A DNA stretch of 6,057 bases from Acidobacteriota bacterium (GTDB lineage: Bacteria; Acidobacteriota; Terriglobia; Terriglobales; Acidobacteriaceae), in NCBI GenBank assembly GCA_021811745.1, contig JAJZNH010000823.1:1-6057 (forward strand), read 5' to 3'. Of this stretch, positions 1-5,173 are shown one piece after another. Positions within the stretch are counted from its first letter, which is position 1, and every line of letters begins with the position of its first letter. The notes beneath the pieces are model-generated. The model saw only the letters and a program-made list of their open reading frames with translations, did no database searches and was not told where the DNA came from. The position numbers and the translations under genes are program-made.

Positions 1-54
1 ATCTTCGAGCTCGTCGTACGAAAGCGCAAGAAAATTGCGATAGTCAGCGGACAT
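1..54 (-). CDS. N-terminus of a downstream gene, cut by the window edge; possibly a second glutamine synthetase-family protein
   Basis: Reading leftward from an ATG at 54-52, an open frame of 18 codons runs to the window edge and encodes MSADYRNFLALSYDELED. The start is supported by AAAGGAG at 65-59, four bases before the ATG, the same spacing and core found in front of glnII. The gene lies 131 bases downstream of the glnII stop on the same strand, so the two may be co-transcribed. The short N-terminus resembles, from memory, the start of a large glutamine synthetase-like family of acidobacteria and related phyla. Eighteen residues are too few to prove it, and no catalytic motif is visible. 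The existence of a gene is more secure than its function. Confidence 0.5.
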   Translation of the reverse strand, partial: MSADYRNFLALSYDELED

Positions 55-58
55 GCAA

Positions 59-65
59 CTCCTTT
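59..65 (-). promoter_or_regulatory. Ribosome-binding site of the truncated left-edge gene
   Basis: The minus strand reads CCAAAGGAG, then TTGC, then ATG. This is a strong match to the anti-Shine-Dalgarno sequence and is the main evidence that a gene starts at position 54. glnII carries the same CCAAAGGAG-N4-ATG arrangement at 1219-1206. Confidence 0.55.
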
Positions 66-112
66 GGAGGCGGCTGGGATGGCGGGTCAACCTGAATCTA
101 TCAAACGCCGCC

Positions 113-136
113 GGGCGGGTGCAAACACACCCGCCC
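113..136 (-). terminator. GC-rich hairpin between glnII and the next gene; possible terminator or attenuator
   Basis: The arm GGGCGGGTG (113-121) and the arm CACCCGCCC (128-136) form a perfect 9-bp stem around a six-base loop. The hairpin lies 50 bases past the glnII stop codon. On the minus strand it is followed by GGCGGCGTTTGATAG, which has only a short broken T run, so it is not a textbook intrinsic terminator. On the plus strand no T run follows at all. It could end some glnII transcripts, protect their 3' ends, or set the level of the next gene. Confidence 0.45.
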
Positions 137-185
137 CACCCTGGCCGCAAAAAGCAGATACGCGGCGAAGGTGGGGCCCGGTTGC

Positions 186-1208
186 TTAAGCGGTGACGGC
201 TGCGGAGACGCTGTTCACGGTCTCCATGATGCGCGAGACGATCTGGTAGGGATCGGCTTCGGAGTTGGGACGGCGATCTTCAAGGTAGCCCCTGTAGCCG
301 TTCTTGACGAAATTGACAGGCATGCGGACCGAGGCGCCGCGATCGGAGAGCCCGTAGCGGAACTCGTCGATCGGAGCCGTCTCGTGCAGGCCGGTGAGGC
401 GCAGGTGGTTATCCGGGCCGTAGACTTCGATGTGGGCCTCGCGGCGCTCGGCGAAGGCCATCATGAGGGACTCGAAGAAGTCCTTGCCGCCCACCTCGCG
501 CAGGTACTTGAAGGAGAAGTTGGTGTGCATGCCGGAGCCGTTCCAGTCGCCGCGGATGGGCTTGCAGTGCCACACCACGTCCACCTCGTACTTTTCGCAA
601 AGGCGCATCATCAGGTAGCGGGCGACCCAGAGGTCGTCGGCGGCTTTATGCGAACCCTTACCGAAGATCTGGAACTCCCACTGGCCCTTGGCCACTTCGG
701 CGTTGATGCCCTCGTGGTTGATGCCGGCGGCCAGGCACAGCTCCAGGTGCTCCTCCACAATTTGCCGCGCCACCGAGCCCATGTACTTGTAGCCGACCCC
801 GCAGTAGTACGGACCCTGCGGGCCGGGGAAGCCGTCCTTGGGGAAGCCCAGCGGCTTGCCGTCCTTGTAAAGGAAGTACTCCTGTTCGAAACCGAACCAG
901 AATTCGGGATCGTCGGGCGCGGTGGAGCGCGTGTTGGTGGGGTGCGGCGTGCCGTCCGGAAGCATCACTTCGCAGAGCACAAGAAAGCCGCTGTTGCGGG
1001 CGGCATCGGGATAAAGCGCCACGGGCTGGAGGAGGCAATCGGAGCTCTTGCCCTCGGCCTGCATGGTCGAACTGCCGTCAAAGCCCCACATCGGCACATC
1101 CGCCAGCGTAGGAGTCGAGTCGAAATCCACGATTTTGGTCTTGCCGCGCAGCTCGGGAACAGGGGTCTTGCCGTCCAGCCAGATATATTCCAGTTTGTAC
1201 TTTGCCAT
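186..1208 (-). CDS. glnII: Glutamine synthetase type II (GSII)
   Basis: This cytoplasmic enzyme joins ammonia to glutamate using ATP to give glutamine, the central step of nitrogen assimilation. The 340-residue product has the length of the short eukaryote-like GSII class rather than the roughly 470 residues of GlnA. The N-terminal beta-grasp part holds WGFDGSST (41-48). The catalytic part holds the metal-binding FGFEQEYF (105-112; E108 and E110), GINAEVAKGQWEFQ (167-180), the ATP-binding NGSGMHTNFS (223-232; H228), an RGAS substrate loop and EDRRPNSEADPY near the C-terminus. All main motifs are present, so the enzyme is probably active; after NFS it has Phe where Thr is usual. The closest match in memory is rhizobial GlnII. 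The ATG is preceded by AAAGGAG four bases upstream. The class lacks the tyrosine adenylylated in GlnA, so control is more likely transcriptional. It follows the Ser/Thr kinase gene by 106 bases. Confidence 0.96.
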   Translation of the reverse strand: MAKYKLEYIWLDGKTPVPELRGKTKIVDFDSTPTLADVPMWGFDGSSTMQAEGKSSDCLLQPVALYPDAARNSGFLVLCEVMLPDGTPHPTNTRSTAPDDPEFWFGFEQEYFLYKDGKPLGFPKDGFPGPQGPYYCGVGYKYMGSVARQIVEEHLELCLAAGINHEGINAEVAKGQWEFQIFGKGSHKAADDLWVARYLMMRLCEKYEVDVVWHCKPIRGDWNGSGMHTNFSFKYLREVGGKDFFESLMMAFAERREAHIEVYGPDNHLRLTGLHETAPIDEFRYGLSDRGASVRMPVNFVKNGYRGYLEDRRPNSEADPYQIVSRIMETVNSVSAAVTA

Positions 1209-1273
1209 AGCTCTCCTTTGGGGCTCACAGCGAGGTGGGTTTTCATGGTTAGGCTAGGGCGGCGGGCATAAAG

Positions 1274-1279
1274 ATTGTA
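1274..1279 (-). promoter_or_regulatory. Candidate -10 box upstream of glnII (weak)
   Basis: In the 106-base gap between the kinase stop and the glnII start, the minus strand carries TACAAT, one base away from the TATAAT consensus. It would give a leader of about 60 bases. No good -35 box lies 16-18 bases further upstream; that stretch reads CTTCCGG. Promoter consensus for this phylum is poorly known to me, so this is only the best-looking candidate. Confidence 0.25.
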
Positions 1280-1314
1280 TGAAGAATCGTGCCGGCCGGA
1301 AGTCCGAAGAAAGC

Positions 1315-2289
1315 TCAGCGATGGCGGGCGATCAGGATCATGATGAGGAGAACGACGACCGGGATGAGGGCCAGCGAGGCGTAATAGATAATCTTGCGCG
1401 GCAGCAGGGCTTTGCGTTTCTGCCAGTCTCGCAGTTCGTCGCGATCCTCGATGCCGACTTCGTCCAGGTGTTCCAGGTCGTGCTTGAACTCGGCAGCGCG
1501 GGCGTAGCGGTTGTGGGGATCGCGCTCCAGGGCCCGGTAGAGCACTTCCTGAAGGTGCAGCGAAATCGAAGGATCGACCACGCGCGGGGGAATAGGGTGG
1601 TTGAGGAGACGCTCGTTCATGATGGCCAGCGCCGAATTGCCGGCAAAGGGCAGCTTGCCGGTGAGCATCTCGTAGAGGATCACACCCATCGAGTAGACGT
1701 CGGAACGGGCATCCCCGCGCTTGCCCTTCACCTGTTCTGGTGACATGTCATTGGGAGTGCCCATGGCGGGCGTGATCTTGGTGTAGGTGAGACGGCGCGC
1801 GCCGACGTCGCTGGCAATGCCGAAATCGATGAGCTTGATGTTGTCGTGCTCGTCCACCATGATGTTTTCCGGCTTCAGATCGCGATGCGCCACCCCGTTC
1901 GAGTGGATATAGTCGAGCGCGTCCAGCACCTTGCAGGCGATGCGCAGGGCGCGTTCCTGGGGCATGGGACCCTGTTCGAGAATGCTGCGCAGCAGGCGGC
2001 CGTCGCACCACTCCATGACCAGGTAAATCCGCGAACGCTTATCGCCCCCGAAGACGCGCATCACATTGGGGTGGTCAAGACGCTCGCCGATGGCGGCCTC
2101 GCGCTGGAAACGGTCGAAGAGAACGGGATCGGCTTCCATGCCGGGGTGGGGAACCTTGAGCGCGACGATACGGTTATCGCGCAGGTCGACGGCGCGATAA
2201 ATGGTGGCCATCCCGCTGGCAGCGACCTGGGAGTCGATGCGGTAGGTGTCGAGCTGCTGTCCTGGTTCCAGAGGCTCGTGATAACCCAT
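1315..2289 (-). CDS. PknB-type serine/threonine protein kinase with a C-terminal membrane anchor
   Basis: A 324-residue Hanks-type kinase that would transfer phosphate from ATP to Ser/Thr residues of unknown substrates. The kinase domain spans roughly residues 16-270. It shows the ATP-anchoring lysine in VALK (K45), the helix-C glutamate (E64), the catalytic loop HRDLKPEN (135-142; D137, K139, N142), the metal-binding DFG (155-157), an activation segment ending GTPNDMSPE (177-185) and DVYSMG (197-202). These residues predict an active enzyme. Two features are non-standard: the nucleotide loop reads VAASGMATIY (22-31) with one glycine instead of three, and the usual Tyr-Met-Ala-Pro-Glu appears as Asp-Met-Ser-Pro-Glu. 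A hydrophobic helix at about 300-320, after an Arg/Lys-rich stretch, is followed only by ARHR, so the kinase would face the cytoplasm with no outside sensor domain. The ATG has only GGAG at an 11-base spacing, and no in-frame upstream start is evident. Confidence 0.94.
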   Translation of the reverse strand: MGYHEPLEPGQQLDTYRIDSQVAASGMATIYRAVDLRDNRIVALKVPHPGMEADPVLFDRFQREAAIGERLDHPNVMRVFGGDKRSRIYLVMEWCDGRLLRSILEQGPMPQERALRIACKVLDALDYIHSNGVAHRDLKPENIMVDEHDNIKLIDFGIASDVGARRLTYTKITPAMGTPNDMSPEQVKGKRGDARSDVYSMGVILYEMLTGKLPFAGNSALAIMNERLLNHPIPPRVVDPSISLHLQEVLYRALERDPHNRYARAAEFKHDLEHLDEVGIEDRDELRDWQKRKALLPRKIIYYASLALIPVVVLLIMILIARHR

Positions 2290-2421
2290 GCGGTAGCTGG
2301 CTCCAATCGAGAGACTGGTTCTAATGTACCGGGATTTTCGCGGCGGGAACTAAGGATTGTGTAAAGGCCCCTGAAACCGATCTCGTAAGCCGGGTTCGTC
2401 AACTTGCCGGATTCCTGGCCC

Positions 2422-3189
2422 CTATGTCCAGGGATCTGCTTGCTCGCCGGTTTGTTCCTTGGCTTTCTCGATCCCCGCTTCCTTCAGCATCTGCGCGTCC
2501 GCAAATCGATAGCCCACCGACACGTCGGTCAGCAGATAAACAGGGTTTGAGGGGTCGTCTTCCATCTTCTTTCTTAGCTGCCGCACAAACGTGCGTAGAT
2601 ACTCGACCTCCTCGCGGGACTCGGCGCCCCACACCGCCGTCAGCAGCTTGGCATAGGTCACCACACGTCCGGCGCGGTTCATCAGGCAATGCAGAATATC
2701 GAACTCCTTGCGGGTCAGCTTGATGGGCTCGCCGCGCTTGGTGACTCTGCGTTTCACCGGATCGAGATGGATCTCGCCGATCTCGATGGGCGCGTCCTCG
2801 GCGCGAACCGGGGCGTGCACCCGCCGAACCGCCGAGCGAATGCGCGCGATCAGTTCGCGGGTGCTGAAGGGCTTGGTGATGTAGTCGTCGGCGCCCATAT
2901 CCAGCGCCTCCACCTTGTCCTCTTCCTGGTCGCGCACCGTGAGCACCAGCACCGGCAGCCGCGGCGCAAAGCTGCGAATGCGCCGCAGGGTTTCAATCCC
3001 GCCAATGCCCGGCATGTTTACGTCCAGCAGCACCGCGTCGTAGGGATTCGCGCGCAGCGCCAGCAATGCCTCTTCGCCGCGCGAGGCCTCCGACACCTGG
3101 AAGCCCAACTCCATCAGCGGCGGCCGCAGCGCCCGCCGGATCGCCGGTTCGTCATCCACCACCAGAATGCGTATCGCTGTCTGATTCAT
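2422..3189 (-). CDS. OmpR/PhoB-family response regulator, KdpE-like
   Basis: A 255-residue DNA-binding response regulator. The receiver domain (about 7-118) has the acidic pair D12/D13, the phospho-acceptor D56 in LLDVNMPG, T84, and Y103 and K106 in DDYITKPF, all as expected for phosphorylation-dependent switching. The C-terminal winged helix (about 135-230) has LTRKEFDIL, the recognition-helix region YLRTFVRQLRKKME and the terminal VGYRF, which resemble KdpE. A charged tail of about 25 residues follows the usual end of the fold. The ATG overlaps the histidine kinase stop as ATGA, and AAAGGA at 3203-3198 lies eight bases upstream inside the kinase gene, so the two are translationally coupled. 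No kdpFABC genes are visible, so potassium control is not supported here and the target is unknown. The nearest candidate target is the outer-membrane gene divergent to the operon. Confidence 0.95.
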   Translation of the reverse strand: MNQTAIRILVVDDEPAIRRALRPPLMELGFQVSEASRGEEALLALRANPYDAVLLDVNMPGIGGIETLRRIRSFAPRLPVLVLTVRDQEEDKVEALDMGADDYITKPFSTRELIARIRSAVRRVHAPVRAEDAPIEIGEIHLDPVKRRVTKRGEPIKLTRKEFDILHCLMNRAGRVVTYAKLLTAVWGAESREEVEYLRTFVRQLRKKMEDDPSNPVYLLTDVSVGYRFADAQMLKEAGIEKAKEQTGEQADPWT

Positions 3190-4721
3190 TGTGCATTTCC
3201 TTTCGAAGCCGCGGCCGAACGTGCTGTCGTGGGAATAGCCGCATAAAACGTGGTGCCTTCTTCTTCGCCGCTCGTCACCCAGACGTGCCCGCCGTGCACC
3301 TGCGCCACCCGCCTGGCCACCGACAATCCGATCCCGGTTCCCGAAGCGCGATTCGATGCCTTGGAAGAACGATAATAGCGCTCGAAGATGCGTTCCCGGT
3401 CTGCCACCGGAATGACCGATCCGTAGCTATGCACCGAAAAGACCGCCTCCGCTTTCGTCACCGCCACGCGAACCGTGATCGTCGTTCCCAGGATCGAGTA
3501 CTTGCAGGCATTGTCCACATACTGCATCAGCAGCATCGCCAGCAACCTGCGGTCGCAGTTCAGCACCAGGTTTTCGTCTTCGATCTCGACCCGCACCTTC
3601 ATGCTCGCCAGCCGGTCCTTGAGCGTCAGCAGCACCTCTTCCACAATCGCGCTCACGCTCACCGGCGCGGCGTGGATGGTCATTTCGCCGCTGTCGAGCC
3701 GCGCCGTCTGCAGCAAGCGCGTGGTCAGCTCATTCAGCGCGTCCGTCTGCTCGTTGATCAGGCTCACCAGCTCCGCCTGTCCCGGCGAAAGCCTGCCCAT
3801 CTCCGCCAGCCCGGTACTGGCGGCGCGGATCGCCGTCAGCGGCGTCTTGTACGCATGCGCCAGCCCGTCGAGCACCGTCGCCCGCAACTGCTCGGTGCGC
3901 CGCTCGGTCTCGATGCGGCTCTCGTTGGCGAAGGCGCGATAGCGGTCGAAAGTGATGGCGATCAGCGACGCGATGGCGTTGTTGGTCAGCGGGCTGGTGT
4001 CGCCGCGCACCACCAGGCTGCCCACCGGCACGGTCCCCAGCCGCAAGACGCGGCGCCCCACACCCGTCTCCGGATCGTCGTCGCTGGTTTCAAAGTAGTA
4101 CACGTTCTGCGCCATCTCCTGGGGGTCGCTGTTCCAGTACCCGGCCTGGTAGACCTGGTGCAGATCCGCATCGAACAGCGCCACCGCTTCCAGCGCGAAG
4201 ATCTCGTGAATCAGTTCCACTACCTGGGGCCCCGGTTCCACGTGCAGGTTCATCTGCAGCGTCTGCCGCGTGAACTCGTAAAGGTCGTGCATCTGGCCGC
4301 CCCAGGACTCAGCTTCCTGCGCGTGACCTGTGACCCGCGCCGACAGCCGGCTTACGATCAAGGCCACCACAACGAACACCAGTAAGGTAACGGTGTGCGC
4401 CCGCTGGTCAAACTCATTTTGCCGGAATGAAAAGCCGGCCTGCGCGATCACCGCCGACAACGAAACAATGACCGCCTGCCAGAATCCGCTCAGCAGCGCA
4501 ATGGAAACCACGATCAGCAGAAAAAGCAGAACCTCCACCGGCAACAGCCATTGCGACCAGCGCGCCAGGGCAGCAACCAGGAGAACGGCGACCACTCCAA
4601 GCGCCGATTCCAGCGCGAAAAGCAGCACGCGATGTCCGGAACCGCGCCACCGACGTGGCGCCAGCGCAGACCGCACGGAAATAAAGTTGCCAGACAAACC
4701 GGCTCGATCCTTTGCGTTCAC
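3186..4721 (-). CDS. Membrane sensor histidine kinase with DUF4118 (KdpD-like) N-terminus
   Basis: A 511-residue partner of the response regulator that follows. Four hydrophobic helices (about 33-53, 59-77, 79-97 and 110-126) match the DUF4118 membrane unit of KdpD, without KdpD's large cytoplasmic N-terminal module. A GAF-like region (about 147-265) follows, then the dimerisation/phospho-acceptor region with H289 in AHAYKTPLTAI, and an ATPase domain with N404 in YVDNACKYS, the IFERYYRS segment (445-452) and the glycine motif GTGIGLSVA (461-469). Several consensus residues are missing: Ala follows H289 where Glu/Asp is usual, the first Asn of the N box is Gln400, and the G1 box reads VHSYGSVIP where an Asp is expected at Ser432. 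The start is GTG with a stop codon 18 bases upstream in frame; its AAGGA is 13 bases away. A TTG at 4697, with AAAGGA ten bases upstream, is an alternative start giving 503 residues. Confidence 0.93.
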   Translation of the reverse strand: MNAKDRAGLSGNFISVRSALAPRRWRGSGHRVLLFALESALGVVAVLLVAALARWSQWLLPVEVLLFLLIVVSIALLSGFWQAVIVSLSAVIAQAGFSFRQNEFDQRAHTVTLLVFVVVALIVSRLSARVTGHAQEAESWGGQMHDLYEFTRQTLQMNLHVEPGPQVVELIHEIFALEAVALFDADLHQVYQAGYWNSDPQEMAQNVYYFETSDDDPETGVGRRVLRLGTVPVGSLVVRGDTSPLTNNAIASLIAITFDRYRAFANESRIETERRTEQLRATVLDGLAHAYKTPLTAIRAASTGLAEMGRLSPGQAELVSLINEQTDALNELTTRLLQTARLDSGEMTIHAAPVSVSAIVEEVLLTLKDRLASMKVRVEIEDENLVLNCDRRLLAMLLMQYVDNACKYSILGTTITVRVAVTKAEAVFSVHSYGSVIPVADRERIFERYYRSSKASNRASGTGIGLSVARRVAQVHGGHVWVTSGEEEGTTFYAAIPTTARSAAASKGNAQ

Positions 4722-4808
4722 CCAAAGACGGAAGTCCTTCTAATGGAAGCATACTCGAGAGAATGAGCCAGGTTCGCATCCCTCCTCATCCGAAAAAATC
4801 GCTGGCGC

Positions 4809-4965
4809 TTCTTTATGCATTCCTGATGCCCGCTCAAACAGATCTTCCTCGTCAGCTAAATTCTTATTCGCCGAAAACCCTTAACTCGACAGGCGACAAC
4901 GCGCGCAGGTTTGCATAATCGGCTGCCCCGGAATCTTTCTTTGTTTCTCACGGATTCTTTATGCA
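4809..4965 (+). repeat. 11-bp direct repeat in the intergenic region
   Basis: TTCTTTATGCA occurs at 4809-4819 and again at 4955-4965, 146 bases apart and in the same orientation. The core TCTTTATGC is found a third time upstream of glnII on the minus strand (1274-1266). Function is unknown; repeated regulator sites or shared promoter-like sequence are possible, and chance is not excluded. Confidence 0.4.
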
Positions 4966-5018
4966 CTGTTTGCGTTACTGAGGACAGCCAGTGTGACTTC
5001 GAACGGCCTTAAACAGCA

Positions 5019-5038
5019 CAGACACGATCGCCTGTCTG
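5019..5038. repeat. Short inverted repeat upstream of the outer-membrane gene
   Basis: CAGACA (5019-5024) and TGTCTG (5033-5038) are perfect inverted copies separated by eight bases. The spacing suits a dimeric regulator site or a small hairpin. It lies about 135 bases before the outer-membrane gene start. A six-base repeat is common by chance. Confidence 0.3.
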
Positions 5039-5157
5039 ACCGAGAAGCACGTGGAATTCCTGCAGTGTGCGATGGCTCCATGCCGGCAAATTGCGCACGT
5101 TTTGTGCACACAGAAATGGACGGTTGCATCCCGTGTCCTACAACTTCACATCCTTCT

Positions 5158-5164
5158 GGGAGGA
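5158..5164 (+). promoter_or_regulatory. Ribosome-binding site of the outer-membrane gene
   Basis: GGGAGGA is a strong Shine-Dalgarno sequence. It is three bases before a GTG (5168) and nine bases before an ATG (5174) in the same frame. The longer spacing is closer to the usual optimum, so the ATG is preferred; using the GTG would add only two residues. Confidence 0.65.
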
Positions 5165-5173
5165 AAAGTGCCG

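Larger units (their letters stand above)
4722..5173. other. Intergenic region between divergent genes
   Basis: These 452 bases between the histidine kinase (leftward) and the outer-membrane gene (rightward) hold no convincing gene and should contain both promoters. The region looks richer in A/T than the flanking genes. For the outer-membrane gene, TGGACG (5117-5122) and TACAAC (5139-5144), 16 bases apart, are a weak promoter candidate with a leader of about 23 bases. For the histidine kinase I found no good -35/-10 pair; CATAAA on the minus strand (4819-4814) is one possible -10 box. The region also carries a short direct repeat, a 6-bp inverted repeat and the palindrome TGTGCACA (5103-5110). 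I see no tRNA or other structured RNA. Confidence 0.6.

Noticed and set aside
171..1271. Long plus-strand open frame (366 codons) opposite glnII
   Set aside because: It is antisense to a gene with complete GSII motifs; its composition (Ala, Val, Gly, His, Arg) and lack of any recognisable domain fit a GC-rich shadow frame.
1280..1294. Sigma-54-like sequence upstream of glnII (CGGCACG-N4-TTCA)
   Set aside because: The -24 half matches well, but the essential GC of the -12 element is absent (CA instead), so sigma-54 control cannot be claimed even though it is common for glnII in rhizobia.
3066..4385. Plus-strand open frame of 439 codons opposite the two-component genes
   Set aside because: The translation is Arg/His/Gln-rich with no fold-like pattern, and it spans two well-supported minus-strand genes.
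4414..4779. Minus-strand frame of 121 codons starting upstream of the histidine kinase, with GAGGAGG in front
   Set aside because: The Shine-Dalgarno sequence is only about one base from the ATG, the frame overlaps the kinase's membrane-helix coding region out of frame, and the product becomes low-complexity.
4765..4795. GGTTCGCATCC, resembling a tRNA T-loop
   Set aside because: The flanking bases do not form a five-base T stem, and no acceptor, D or anticodon arm is present upstream.
5048..5065. CACGTG, GAATTC and CTGCAG side by side, looking like a cloning polylinker
   Set aside because: Only 12 bases match a common vector linker and the flanks do not continue as vector sequence; chance in natural DNA is the simpler explanation, though a check against vector sequence would settle it.
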